DNA of 32,592 nt. Source: JBQTHP01 sp052389755 (GTDB lineage Bacteria > Pseudomonadota > Gammaproteobacteria > Steroidobacterales > Steroidobacteraceae). The translations under genes were made by a program, and so were the position numbers. The stretch spans positions 1 to 32,592 of the forward strand of contig JBQTHP010000023.1 in the NCBI GenBank assembly GCA_052389755.1, read 5' to 3'. The notes beneath the pieces were generated by a model. The model saw only the letters and a program-made list of their open reading frames with translations, was not told the DNA's origin and did no database searches. This document shows positions 16,966 to 24,997 of this stretch, piece by piece. The number at the start of each line of letters is the position of its first letter. Positions within the stretch are counted from its first letter, which is position 1.

Positions 16966-18006
16966 TCACAGCGAATCCTTGTTCTGCGCCTTGTAGCGCG
17001 CCTCTTCCTTGCTGACGTTGCCTCTCGTCACAAGCTCGGCGAGACACTGGTCGAGCGTCTGCATGCCCTGCGACTGGCCGGTCTGGATCGCGGAATACAT
17101 CTGCGCGATCTTGCCCTCGCGGATCAGGTTCCGGATGGCAGGGGTGCCGATCATGATTTCGTGCGCGGCGATGCGGCCGCCGCCGATGCGCTTGAGCAGA
17201 GTCTGCGAGATCACGGCGCGCAGGCTCTCGGAGAGCATCGAGCGCACCATCTCCTTCTCGGCCGCGGGGAACACGTCGACGATGCGGTCGATCGTCTTGG
17301 CCGCCGAGCTCGTATGCAGGGTGCCGAACACGAGGTGACCGGTCTCCGCGGCGGTGAGCGCGAGGCGGATCGTCTCGAGATCGCGCATTTCGCCTACGAG
17401 AATGACGTCCGGGTCCTCGCGCAGGGCCGAACGCAGCGCTTCGGAGAATCCGAGCGTGTCGCGGTGCACCTCGCGCTGGTTCATGAGGCAGCGTTTCGAA
17501 TCGTGCACGAATTCGATCGGGTCCTCGATCGTGATGATGTGATCCGGCCGGTTGTCGTTGCAGTGATTGACCATGCCCGCGAGCGTGGTCGACTTGCCCG
17601 AGCCGGTCGGTCCGGTGACCAGCACGAGCCCCCTCGGCAGCATGCACAGGTCGCGGAAGATCTTCGGCGCCGCGAGATCATCGAGCGTCAGGATCGTCGA
17701 GGGGATGTTGCGGAACACCGCGCCTGCGCCGCGATTCTGGTTGAACGCATTGACGCGGAAGCGCGCGAGCTTCGGGATCTCGAAGGAAAAATCGGTCTCG
17801 AAGAACTCCTCGTAAGCCTTCCTTTGCTTGTCGTTCATGATGTCGTACACCATGCTGTGCACTTCCTTGTGCGTCAGCGGCGGCATGTTGATCCGCTTCA
17901 TGTCGCCGTCCACGCGGATCATCGGCGGCACACCCGCCGACAGGTGCAGGTCGGATGCGCTGTTCTTGACAGCGAATGCCAGCAATTGCGCGATATCGAC
18001 GGCCAT
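16966..18006 (-). CDS. pilT: PilT twitching motility/retraction ATPase
   Basis: The 346-residue hexameric ATPase powers pilus retraction. It has SASDLHLSAGVPPMIRVDG, Walker A GPTGSGKS (Lys138), IITIEDPIEFVH, Walker B DVILVGEMRDLET, GHLVFGTLHTSSAAKTIDRI, and the PilT-specific AIRNLIREGKIAQM near the C-terminus. Length and motifs match P. aeruginosa PilT (344 residues). The ATG at 18006 follows a CAGGGAG ribosome site. It diverges from yggS across 88 nt, as in Pseudomonas. Together with pilU and the second pilU-like gene it forms a three-ATPase run controlled, by inference, by the Pil-Chp system in this window. Confidence 0.96.
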   Translation of the reverse strand: MAVDIAQLLAFAVKNSASDLHLSAGVPPMIRVDGDMKRINMPPLTHKEVHSMVYDIMNDKQRKAYEEFFETDFSFEIPKLARFRVNAFNQNRGAGAVFRNIPSTILTLDDLAAPKIFRDLCMLPRGLVLVTGPTGSGKSTTLAGMVNHCNDNRPDHIITIEDPIEFVHDSKRCLMNQREVHRDTLGFSEALRSALREDPDVILVGEMRDLETIRLALTAAETGHLVFGTLHTSSAAKTIDRIVDVFPAAEKEMVRSMLSESLRAVISQTLLKRIGGGRIAAHEIMIGTPAIRNLIREGKIAQMYSAIQTGQSQGMQTLDQCLAELVTRGNVSKEEARYKAQNKDSL

Positions 18007-18094
18007 TCAGGCTCCCTGCAGGTGAGCTCAACTGGATCGCGCGAGACCTGCGCGAAAACGCGGGTGAGTATAGCGGAGGGGTTTGGGCACCCAT

Positions 18095-18805
18095 ATGTTA
18101 ATAGCTCCGCAGAATTTGCCTGACAGTGTGCGTCGCGTGCGCGACCGCATCGCTGCGGCGGCGAGGCAGTGCGGACGAAACGTGGACTCCGTCACACTCC
18201 TTGCCGTGAGCAAGTCCCAGCCAGTGGCCGCGATCGAGGCTGCCCGTGAGGCCGGCCTCGAGCACTTCGGCGAGAGCTACGTGCAGGAAGCGCTGCCGAA
18301 GATCGACGCGCTTCGCGGCCGGGATCTCACGTGGCATTTCATCGGTCGCGTCCAGTCGAACAAAACGCGCGCGATCGCCGAAAGCTTCGCCTGGGTTCAC
18401 GGCGTCGATCGCGTCAGCATCGCCGAACGTCTCGCGATGCAGCGGCCGTATCACGCACCGTCGCTCAACGTGTGCATCCAGGTGAACGTCGCCGGCGAGG
18501 CATCGAAAAGCGGGGTGACGATCGAAGCGGCGCCGAGACTGATCGCCGAGGTCGCGACTCTCCCGCGCCTCCAGCTGAGGGGTCTCATGTGCATGCTTCC
18601 GGAAGGTGCGGATACGGCGCAGCAGCGACGGTGGTTCGCGAAGGTGCGCGAGCTCCACGAGCGCGCGAACGCCGGCGGCGCGCGACTCGATACACTGTCC
18701 ATGGGAATGAGCGCCGACCTCGAAGCTGCGGTGTGCGAAGGCGCGACGATCGTACGCGTCGGTACGGCGCTGTTCGGTCCGCGACCCGCAGCGGGGACGC
18801 AGTGA
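18095..18805 (+). CDS. yggS: YggS/PLPBP pyridoxal phosphate homeostasis protein
   Basis: The 236-residue protein is a fold-type III PLP-binding protein: LLAVSKSQP with the PLP lysine Lys40, HFGESYVQEALPKI, WHFIGRVQSNKTRAI, CIQVNVAGEASKSG, LRGLMCM and LSMGMSADLEAAV ending in RVGTALFG. PLPBP buffers intracellular PLP and influences amino-acid pools; it has no known catalytic activity. I chose the ATG at 18095; a GGAGGGG ribosome site lies 13 bases upstream, slightly far, and a TTG at 18083 in the same frame would add four residues. A TATAGC box just before the ribosome site could be its -10. It starts an overlapping trio with proC and yggT. Confidence 0.94.
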   Translation: MLIAPQNLPDSVRRVRDRIAAAARQCGRNVDSVTLLAVSKSQPVAAIEAAREAGLEHFGESYVQEALPKIDALRGRDLTWHFIGRVQSNKTRAIAESFAWVHGVDRVSIAERLAMQRPYHAPSLNVCIQVNVAGEASKSGVTIEAAPRLIAEVATLPRLQLRGLMCMLPEGADTAQQRRWFAKVRELHERANAGGARLDTLSMGMSADLEAAVCEGATIVRVGTALFGPRPAAGTQ

Positions 18806-19650
18806 ACGGTCTGTCCATCGCCATTCTCGGCGGCGGCAACATGGGCGGCGCCCTGATCGGCGGTCTCATCGGCCGCGGTGCATCCCCGGCGAGCATCGCC
18901 GTCGGCGAGGCGCGCGATGCGCAGCGCAACGCGCTGGCGCGCGATTTCGGCGTTCGCGTGTACGCGGACAACGCGGCGGCCGTCGAAGGCGCGCAAGTCG
19001 TGATCCTTGCGGTAAAGCCGCAGGATGCGGCCGCAGCGCTCACGCCGATCGCCGCGCAGCTCCCCGCGCGGCGGCCGATGTTGCTGTCGGTGGCTGCGGG
19101 CGTGCGAGTGAGCGCGCTGCAGCGCGCGTGTGGACGCGCAATCCCCATCGTGCGAGCGATGCCCAACCGTCCCGCGCTCGTTGGCGCCGGTGTGACCGGG
19201 CTCTTTGCACCGGCCGATGTCGCTCCGGAATCGCGCGCGACGGCCGAACGGGTGATGCGCGCAGTCGGCAGCGTCGTGTGGGTAACGAGCGAGGATGCGC
19301 TCGACGTCGTGACGGCGCTGTCGGGCAGCGGGCCGGCGTATTTCTTTCTGATGGCCGAGCTGATGAGCCAGGCGGCGATCGATCTCGGCCTCGAGCCTGC
19401 GGCCGCACGCCTGCTTGCGGTGCAGACCCTGCACGGGGCCGGGCAGCTCGCCGTGGCCGGCGACGGCGATCTCGTCCGTCTTCGCAGCGAGGTGACCTCG
19501 CCGGGTGGCACGACCGAAGCGGCTCTGCGCGCGTACGAGGCCGCCGATCTGCGTGCTATCGTCGCGCGCGCGCTGACCGCTGCGACGCAGCGCAGTCGCG
19601 AGCTTGCGATCCAGCTGGAGAAAACGGACAAACCCGGCTCGGCCCCATGA
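18802..19650 (+). CDS. proC: Pyrroline-5-carboxylate reductase
   Basis: The 282-residue enzyme reduces pyrroline-5-carboxylate to proline with NAD(P)H. The Rossmann motif is ILGGGNMGGALIGG at the N-terminus; others are VILAVKPQ, IVRAMPNRPALVGAG, VTALSGSGPAYFFLMAE and LRSEVTSPGGTTEAAL. The start is a GTG at 18802 overlapping the yggS stop by 4 bases. The stop overlaps the yggT ATG in the same way. The protein is slightly longer than the E. coli enzyme (269), mainly at the C-terminus. Confidence 0.96.
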   Translation: MNGLSIAILGGGNMGGALIGGLIGRGASPASIAVGEARDAQRNALARDFGVRVYADNAAAVEGAQVVILAVKPQDAAAALTPIAAQLPARRPMLLSVAAGVRVSALQRACGRAIPIVRAMPNRPALVGAGVTGLFAPADVAPESRATAERVMRAVGSVVWVTSEDALDVVTALSGSGPAYFFLMAELMSQAAIDLGLEPAAARLLAVQTLHGAGQLAVAGDGDLVRLRSEVTSPGGTTEAALRAYEAADLRAIVARALTAATQRSRELAIQLEKTDKPGSAP

Positions 19651-20174
19651 ACGCGCTGATATTCATCGTCAAAACGCTGTTGTCGCTCGTCCTGTTCGTG
19701 ATGCTGCTGCGGCTGCTGCTGCAGTGGGTGAGGGCCGACTTCAGAAATCCGGTGTGCCAGGCCATCGTGCGGCTCACGAACTGGCTCGTACTGCCTCTTC
19801 GGCGAGTGCTGCCTCCGATCGGTCGCGTGGACACGGCCTCGGTGGTCGCCGTCGTCATCGTAGCGTTCGCCGAGGTGGCGATCGTCTACTCGCTCCTCGG
19901 GCACGGCGTGCCCCCGCCGCTTCTCTGGCTGCGCGAGGCGGCGCTCGAGATCATCCGCACCGCGCTGTGGACGTATTTCTACGCCATCCTTCTCTACGCA
20001 CTCCTCGGTTTTCTCGGCGCGGCAGGCTACTCGCCCTTCCAGCCGGTGCTCGCCTCGCTGAGCGAGCCGGTGTTGCGGCCGTTCAGGCGCCTGATCCCGG
20101 CAGTGGCGGGGATCGACCTCTCGCCGCTGTGGGCGCTGATCCTGATCCAGGCGATTCTCATTCTTTTCCACTGA
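19647..20174 (+). CDS. yggT: YggT family integral membrane protein
   Basis: The 175-residue protein is mostly hydrophobic with about four membrane segments arranged as two YggT repeats: FIVKTLLSLVLFVMLLRLLL then NPVCQAIVRLTNWLVLPLRR, and FYAILLYALLGFLGAAGYSP then LSEPVLRPFRRLIPAVAGID. The repeated NP...T(N)P..P.RR pattern defines the family. Its function is poorly known; links to osmotic tolerance and cell division have been proposed in other bacteria. It ends the yggS-proC-yggT run. The 240 bases after it hold GC-rich alternating purine-pyrimidine sequence, a short CGTCGC/GCGACG hairpin near 20250 without a T tract, and then the next gene's promoter. Confidence 0.93.
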   Translation: MNALIFIVKTLLSLVLFVMLLRLLLQWVRADFRNPVCQAIVRLTNWLVLPLRRVLPPIGRVDTASVVAVVIVAFAEVAIVYSLLGHGVPPPLLWLREAALEIIRTALWTYFYAILLYALLGFLGAAGYSPFQPVLASLSEPVLRPFRRLIPAVAGIDLSPLWALILIQAILILFH

Positions 20175-20318
20175 CGCGCGCGCTCGCCCGCGCGTGCGCG
20201 CTCAGAAACTTAGCGGCGAGTCTGCATCGCGAATCGAGACGCGTCGTCGCCTGGCGACGCAGCTTCCGAAACCCTGGAAAAAAAGGCATTTTGCGCATGC
20301 GCGAGCGAGAAAAATCGC

Positions 20319-20346
20319 TTGCCAAAGCGTGCGCATGTGCTATTTT
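20319..20346 (+). promoter_or_regulatory. Putative sigma-70 promoter of the HU-like gene
   Basis: TTGCCA (20319-20324) and TATTTT (20341-20346) are 16 bases apart, and TGC directly before the second gives an extended -10. Predicted transcription starts near 20353, leaving a leader of about 60 bases before the ATG at 20415. It fits a strongly expressed, separately transcribed gene. Confidence 0.5.
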
Positions 20347-20414
20347 CCGCGCGGTTCTCGTCAAAGCGCGGCGCTGCTCGCGCTCAAAGTCACAACATTC
20401 GAGGAGTTCGAACA

Positions 20415-20726
20415 ATGGCGAAAAAGGCTGGCGCGCCGACCAAGTCGGAGGTTCTCACCACGATTTCCAAAGACACCGGGCTGTCCCGCAAGCAAGTCAA
20501 CTCGGTGTTCGACTCGCTCTCCGGCGTAATCAAGAAGAGCCTGCGCGGCAACGGCCTGTTCACGATGCCGGGTCTCATGAAGATGAAGGTCGTCAAGAAG
20601 CCCGCGACCAAGGCACGTGAGGGCGTGAACCCGTTCACCGGCGAGAAGATGATGTTCAAGGCCAAGCCCGCGAGCAAGAAGGTTCGCGTCATGCCCTTGA
20701 AGAGCCTGAAGGCGATGGTGAACTGA
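20415..20726 (+). CDS. HU-family DNA-binding protein
   Basis: The 103-residue basic protein starts at an ATG eight bases after GAGGAG. It has a helical half (TKSEVLTTISKDTGLSRKQV, then FDSLSGVIKKSL) and a beta-arm half (GLFTMPGLMKMKVVKKP, NPFTGEKMMFKAKPASKK, VRVMPLKSLK). The NPFTGE and KPAS elements are those of the HU-like proteins common in gammaproteobacteria such as Xanthomonas. It would bend and compact DNA as a nucleoid-associated protein. It has its own promoter and terminator, consistent with a monocistronic, abundant product. The frame is open upstream of this start, but the ribosome site decides the start. Confidence 0.92.
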   Translation: MAKKAGAPTKSEVLTTISKDTGLSRKQVNSVFDSLSGVIKKSLRGNGLFTMPGLMKMKVVKKPATKAREGVNPFTGEKMMFKAKPASKKVRVMPLKSLKAMVN

Positions 20727-20753
20727 TCGAGAGCTGATCATTTTCCGCGAAAG

Positions 20754-20790
20754 GCCCGGCCCGGCAGTCACCCGGCCGGGCTTTTCTTTT
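20754..20790 (+). terminator. Intrinsic terminator of the HU-like gene
   Basis: GCCCGGCC (20754-20761) pairs with GGCCGGGC (20774-20781) across a 12-base loop, followed by TTTTCTTTT. The 3' half lies inside the last codons of the convergent hydrolase gene (its stop is at 20768-20770), so the same bases end one transcript and encode the other protein's KKSPAG tail. Confidence 0.9.
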
Positions 20791-21424
20791 GCACGCGCGC
20801 GACGAAAGCAATGACCGAGTCCCGGAGCTCGTTCAACCGTCCGTGAAAGAAATGCCCGACGCCCGGCAGGACCGCGAGCTCCGCCCACGGCGCGTTCCGG
20901 GCCGCCCACGCCTGCACTTCCGCGCGCGGTACCACGTCGTCGGCGTCACCCTGGACGATGAGCCACGGACAGTCGGGCATCGCTGCACCGGTGAGATCGA
21001 CACGCTGCACGGCCGGAGCAGCCGTGACGAGAAGCGCCGGTCGGTGTGCGGCTGCCACGCGGATCGCCACGGCTCCGCCGAACGAGAAGCCCGCGAGCCA
21101 CAGAGTGGCGCCCGCCCAGCGGCGGCGACCCCACGCCACGACTGCCGATGCGTCCTCGCTCTCGCCGACACCGTCCGCGAAGCTGCCGGTGCTCGCGCCG
21201 ACGCCGCGGAAGTTGAAGCGCACGGTTGCCGCGCCCAGCTCCTGGAAGGCACGTGCGAGCGTATGCACGACCTTGTTCTCGAGCGTGCCCCCGTGGAGCG
21301 GGTGCGGATGGCAGACGACGGCGAACTGCCTCGCTGCGCTGCCCGACGGGGTTTCGACGACCGCTTCGATCGCGCCGGCGGGGCCCGCGATCGACACGCG
21401 CTCGGCGGGCGGCGGTCGAATCAT
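20768..21424 (-). CDS. Alpha/beta hydrolase (COG2945-like)
   Basis: The 218-residue protein has the HPHPLHGGTLENKVV start typical of this family, RFNFRGVGASTGSF, the nucleophile elbow GFSFGG (Ser114), the acid loop IVQGDADDVVP and the catalytic His in LPGVGHFFHGR. The family consists of small serine hydrolases with unproven substrates. The ATG at 21424 overlaps the stop of the metal ATPase by ATGA, so the two are translationally coupled. The frame extends 26 codons further upstream without a good start, inside the ATPase gene. It ends inside the terminator of the convergent HU-like gene. Any functional link to metal export is unproven. Confidence 0.88.
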   Translation of the reverse strand: MIRPPPAERVSIAGPAGAIEAVVETPSGSAARQFAVVCHPHPLHGGTLENKVVHTLARAFQELGAATVRFNFRGVGASTGSFADGVGESEDASAVVAWGRRRWAGATLWLAGFSFGGAVAIRVAAAHRPALLVTAAPAVQRVDLTGAAMPDCPWLIVQGDADDVVPRAEVQAWAARNAPWAELAVLPGVGHFFHGRLNELRDSVIAFVARVQKKSPAG

Positions 21425-23634
21425 CAGCGGGCGCGCAACAGGCGCATGCCGTTCAGCGTCACGAGCAGCGTCGCGCCGACGTCGGCCAGCACGGCGAGCC
21501 ACAGGCCGGCGAGGCCCGCGAGCGCAAGCACCAGGAACGCAAGCTTGAGCCCCAGGCTCGCGACGACGTTCTGTTTCACCAGCGCACGCGTGCGACGCGC
21601 GACGCGCAACGCGAGCGCGACCGCGCGCGGATCGTCACCCATCAACACGACGTCGGCGGTCTCCATCGCCTGCGAGGTTCCCGCGCCGCCCATCGCGATG
21701 CCGACGTCGGCCTGCGCCAGGGCGGGTGCATCGTTGATGCCGTCCCCGACCATCGCGACCGGCCCGCGCGCCTGCAGCGCGCGCACGGCATCCTGTTTCT
21801 GCTCGGGCAGGAGCTCCGCGCGAATCGCATCGAGTCCGCCGAGCCGCTGCGCAATCGCCGCAGCCACGCTCAGGCTGTCGCCGGTCAGCATGGCCGTCGC
21901 CGGCCGCGGATCGAGTGCGCGCAGCTCGGCCAGACCTTCCGCGCTTCCGGCGCGCGGCTCGTCCTCGACGCCGATGAAGCCGAGCATTTCCGCGCCGCGG
22001 GCGACGAGCAGCACGGTCTTGCCGTCTCGTTGCGCGGTCGCGGCCGACGCGCATACCGGTTCCCGGCAATCCGCGGCGTGCTTGAAGAGCGCATGGCTGC
22101 CGACGGTGATGCGTGTGCCGCCGACCTCGCCCGAAACGCCGCGGCCGACGTGCGCGCGCACGTTCGTCGCGCGCGTGATTCCGGCCTCCGCACCGCTGCC
22201 GCGGGCGTGCGAGACCACGGCCCGGCCGACCGGATGCTCCGATGACGATTCGACCGACGCGGCAACCGCTACGAGCTCATCGCACGTGCCGCAGGCGGCC
22301 GGCTCGAGGTGACCGCAGTCGCGTCCCTGCACGCTCGTCACGCGCGGCTGACCCGAGGTCAGGGTCCCGGTCTTGTCGAACGCGACGACCGCGACATCGG
22401 CGAGACGGTCGAGCTGCGCCCCGCCCTTCACGAGCACGCCGAGCTGGGCGAGCCGTGTGAGCGCACTCACCACGGTCACGGGAATGCTGATGACGAGCGC
22501 GCACGGGCAAGCAATGATGAGCAGCGCCAGCCCGCGGTACAGCCACCCTGACTCATCGCCGCCGCGCAAGAGGGGTTGGCCGAAGGCGAGCACTGCGACC
22601 GCGATGGCCGCGACGGCGAGCAGCACCACCGCGGGCGTATACCAGCGTGCGAAGCGGTCGATGAAGCGCTCGGCCGGCGCACGCTCGCCGAGCGCGCGCT
22701 CGACCAGTCGCGCGATGCGGCTGACCGTCGAATCCGCCGCCGGACGCAGGACGTCGAGGATGAGAGCGCCCGCGCCGTTCACCGTGCCGGCGAGAATCTC
22801 ATCGCCGACACCCTTTTCGACGGGCATGCTCTCGCCGGTCACGGCCGACTGATCGATCGCGGAGAGGCCCTCGCGGATCCGGCCGTCGAGCGGCACGCGC
22901 TCGCCGGGCCTCACGAGCAGGCATTCGCCGACGCGGATCGCTTCGATCGGCCGCCGCACCGCGTGCTCATGACGGTCGTGACTGTGGGTCTCGAGCACGG
23001 TGGCCTCGTGCGGCTGCAGGGTGAGAAGGCTGCGCAGCGCGCGGCGCGAGCGATCCGCGCTGTACGCTTCGAGCGCCTCGCCCAGGGTGTACAGCAGCAC
23101 GACCGCCGCGGCCTCGCCTGCCTCGCCGATCGCCATTGCTCCCGCTGCCGCGATGCCCATCAGGAGATCGATCGTCACGCGTCTTGCGACGAGCAGGGAG
23201 CGTATGCCGCGAAGCAGGATGGGTGCACCGACGACGATGACCGCCGCGGTGAGCGCGGCCGGCAACAGGCCGTCCGGCAGCGACGGAAGCACAAGCGCGG
23301 CGCACGCCGCGAACGCGATCAGGGTGGTGACGGCAAGCGCGACGCGCGTGTGCCGCTGGCGCCACAGGAATCGCACGAATCCCGCGAATCCGCGCGCGTT
23401 CGGCAGCGGGCGCGAAGGCGCGGCCTCATCCTGCAGCACCCGATAGCCAAGCTCGCGAACGCGCGCGGCGATCGGCTCCGCGCCCGTCTCGCCGTGCGCC
23501 TCGAGCGTCTCGGTCGTGAAATCCACGCGCACGGTGTGGATACCGGGCAGCCTGCGCACCGCCTGCTCGATCGTGAGCGCACAGCTGCCGCAGTCCATGC
23601 CGCCGATTTTCAGGCGGGTCGAGTGCTCGTTCAT
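21424..23634 (-). CDS. P1B-type heavy-metal-translocating ATPase (Zn/Cd/Pb class)
   Basis: The 736-residue inner-membrane pump has an N-terminal metal-binding domain with GMDCGSC (Cys15, Cys18), eight predicted membrane segments, the actuator TGES, the transport site CPC at 376-378, the phosphorylation motif DKTGT (Asp420), SEHPVG, and the hinge GDGINDAPALAQADVG. The final helices with KLAF and WLAVLADVGATLLVTLNGMRL match ZntA/CadA, so export of Zn, Cd or Pb is the best prediction. Two unusual spots are a His-rich loop (ETHSHDRHEH) in the actuator region and a Cys-containing insert (GRDCGHLEPAACGTCDE) after DKTGT. It lies 46 nt after the amidohydrolase gene. Confidence 0.94.
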   Translation of the reverse strand: MNEHSTRLKIGGMDCGSCALTIEQAVRRLPGIHTVRVDFTTETLEAHGETGAEPIAARVRELGYRVLQDEAAPSRPLPNARGFAGFVRFLWRQRHTRVALAVTTLIAFAACAALVLPSLPDGLLPAALTAAVIVVGAPILLRGIRSLLVARRVTIDLLMGIAAAGAMAIGEAGEAAAVVLLYTLGEALEAYSADRSRRALRSLLTLQPHEATVLETHSHDRHEHAVRRPIEAIRVGECLLVRPGERVPLDGRIREGLSAIDQSAVTGESMPVEKGVGDEILAGTVNGAGALILDVLRPAADSTVSRIARLVERALGERAPAERFIDRFARWYTPAVVLLAVAAIAVAVLAFGQPLLRGGDESGWLYRGLALLIIACPCALVISIPVTVVSALTRLAQLGVLVKGGAQLDRLADVAVVAFDKTGTLTSGQPRVTSVQGRDCGHLEPAACGTCDELVAVAASVESSSEHPVGRAVVSHARGSGAEAGITRATNVRAHVGRGVSGEVGGTRITVGSHALFKHAADCREPVCASAATAQRDGKTVLLVARGAEMLGFIGVEDEPRAGSAEGLAELRALDPRPATAMLTGDSLSVAAAIAQRLGGLDAIRAELLPEQKQDAVRALQARGPVAMVGDGINDAPALAQADVGIAMGGAGTSQAMETADVVLMGDDPRAVALALRVARRTRALVKQNVVASLGLKLAFLVLALAGLAGLWLAVLADVGATLLVTLNGMRLLRAR

Positions 23635-23680
23635 CCCGATGCGATGATCGAGCTTCGAGCCGGCGCACGCCAGCCCGGCA

Positions 23681-24970
23681 TCACGGCGCCTTGTGAATGG
23701 CGCCTTCTTTCATGACGAAGCTCACACGCTGCATCGCCGTGATGTCGGCGAGCGGATCGCCGGGTACGGCCACGAGATCCGCGAGCTTCCCGGCCTGCAC
23801 CGTGCCGAGCCGGTCCTCGATCTCGAGGTAGCGCGCGGTAGCGCTCGTCGCGGCCTTGATCGCTTCCATCGCCGGCATGCCCGCCTCGACCATCAGCGCG
23901 AACTCGCGCGCGTTCTGCCCATGGGCCGAGACCCCGGTGTCGGTGCCGAACAGGATCTTCACGCCGGACTTGTAGGCCTTCGCGAACGTGCTCTGGATCT
24001 GCGGGCCCACGGCAAGCGCCTTCGGCCGCACGATCGCAGGGAAGAAGTCTGGATTCTGCGCCTGCTCGTACACCCAGCGTCCCGCCGAGATGGTCGGCAC
24101 GTAGAACGTGCCGTGCTTCTTCATGAGCTGCATGGCCTCCTCGTCCATGAACGTGCCGTGCTCGATCGTGTGCACGCCGGCGCGGGCCGCGCGCTTGATC
24201 CCTTCCGCGCCGTGCGCGTGCGCGGCGACCTTCATGCCGTAGTCCCGCGCCGTATCCACGATCGCGCGGATCTCCTCTTCGGTGAACTGCGGGTTCAGGC
24301 CGCTCTTCGCGATCGAGAGCACCCCGCCCGTCGCGGTGATCTTGATGAGGTCCGAGCCGTCCTTGTAGCGCTGGCGCACGGCCTCCGCAGCCTGCTCCGG
24401 CCCGTTCACCACGCTGTTCATGAGATCGGGCGGCGGCAGCAGATGGGCCGCCCAGCCGTTGGTCGGATCGCCGTGGCCGCCGGTCGTCGCGATGCCCTTT
24501 CCGGATGCGAAGATACGGGGACCGCGCACCTTGCCCGCGTTGATCGCATTGCGCAGCGCGGGACCCGTTCTTGCGCCGCTGCCGCAGTCGCGCACGGTCG
24601 TGAAGCCGGCGAGCAGCGTGCGTTCGGCGAACTGCACGCCGTCGAGCACGCGATCCGCCTCGTTCTTGGTGTAGCTGTCGAGCTCCGCGCGTGCGCTGTA
24701 TTCGCTGGTGATGTGCACGTGCATGTCCATGAGGCCCGGCATCACCGTGGAATTGCGCAGATCGATGACCCGGTCGGACGCCGCCGCTGCGCGGTAGCCA
24801 CGCTCGACGGCCGTGATCCTGCCGCCGTCCACGACGATCGTGCGCTCCGTGAGCGCCGCGTTCTCGACACCGTCGATGAGACGGCCCGCATGAATGAGCG
24901 TGGCGGCGAAAGCGGAAGAAGACGCCGCGGCGAGTGCCGCGAGCGAACACGCGAGCGCGCGATGAGCCAT
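23681..24970 (-). CDS. Secreted metal-dependent amidohydrolase (prolidase-like)
   Basis: The 429-residue protein begins with a signal peptide (ALACSLAALAAASSSAFA, cut near residue 22-23), so it should be periplasmic. The binuclear metal site is recognisable: MDMHVH (His84, His86), the probable carboxylated Lys210 in LIKITATGG, HAH (His251, His253), IEHGTF (His271) and FGTDTGV (Asp344). The family contains Xaa-Pro dipeptidases, imidazolonepropionase-like proteins and the ochratoxin-hydrolysing amidohydrolases of Stenotrophomonas and Lysobacter. A peptide or amide substrate is likely but cannot be fixed here. It starts 27 nt after htpG in the same direction. Confidence 0.92.
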   Translation of the reverse strand: MAHRALACSLAALAAASSSAFAATLIHAGRLIDGVENAALTERTIVVDGGRITAVERGYRAAAASDRVIDLRNSTVMPGLMDMHVHITSEYSARAELDSYTKNEADRVLDGVQFAERTLLAGFTTVRDCGSGARTGPALRNAINAGKVRGPRIFASGKGIATTGGHGDPTNGWAAHLLPPPDLMNSVVNGPEQAAEAVRQRYKDGSDLIKITATGGVLSIAKSGLNPQFTEEEIRAIVDTARDYGMKVAAHAHGAEGIKRAARAGVHTIEHGTFMDEEAMQLMKKHGTFYVPTISAGRWVYEQAQNPDFFPAIVRPKALAVGPQIQSTFAKAYKSGVKILFGTDTGVSAHGQNAREFALMVEAGMPAMEAIKAATSATARYLEIEDRLGTVQAGKLADLVAVPGDPLADITAMQRVSFVMKEGAIHKAP

Positions 24971-24997
24971 GGGATCCCCCGGGTGACGAGGGCGTGA

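Noticed and set aside
15685..18123. Long plus-strand open frame opposite pilT and pilU
   Set aside because: Both PilT and PilU are fully conserved on the minus strand; this frame has the Arg/His/Asp-rich look of an antisense shadow.
20240..20270. CGTCGC/GCGACG hairpin after yggT as a terminator
   Set aside because: Stem of six pairs with a three-base loop and no T tract following it.
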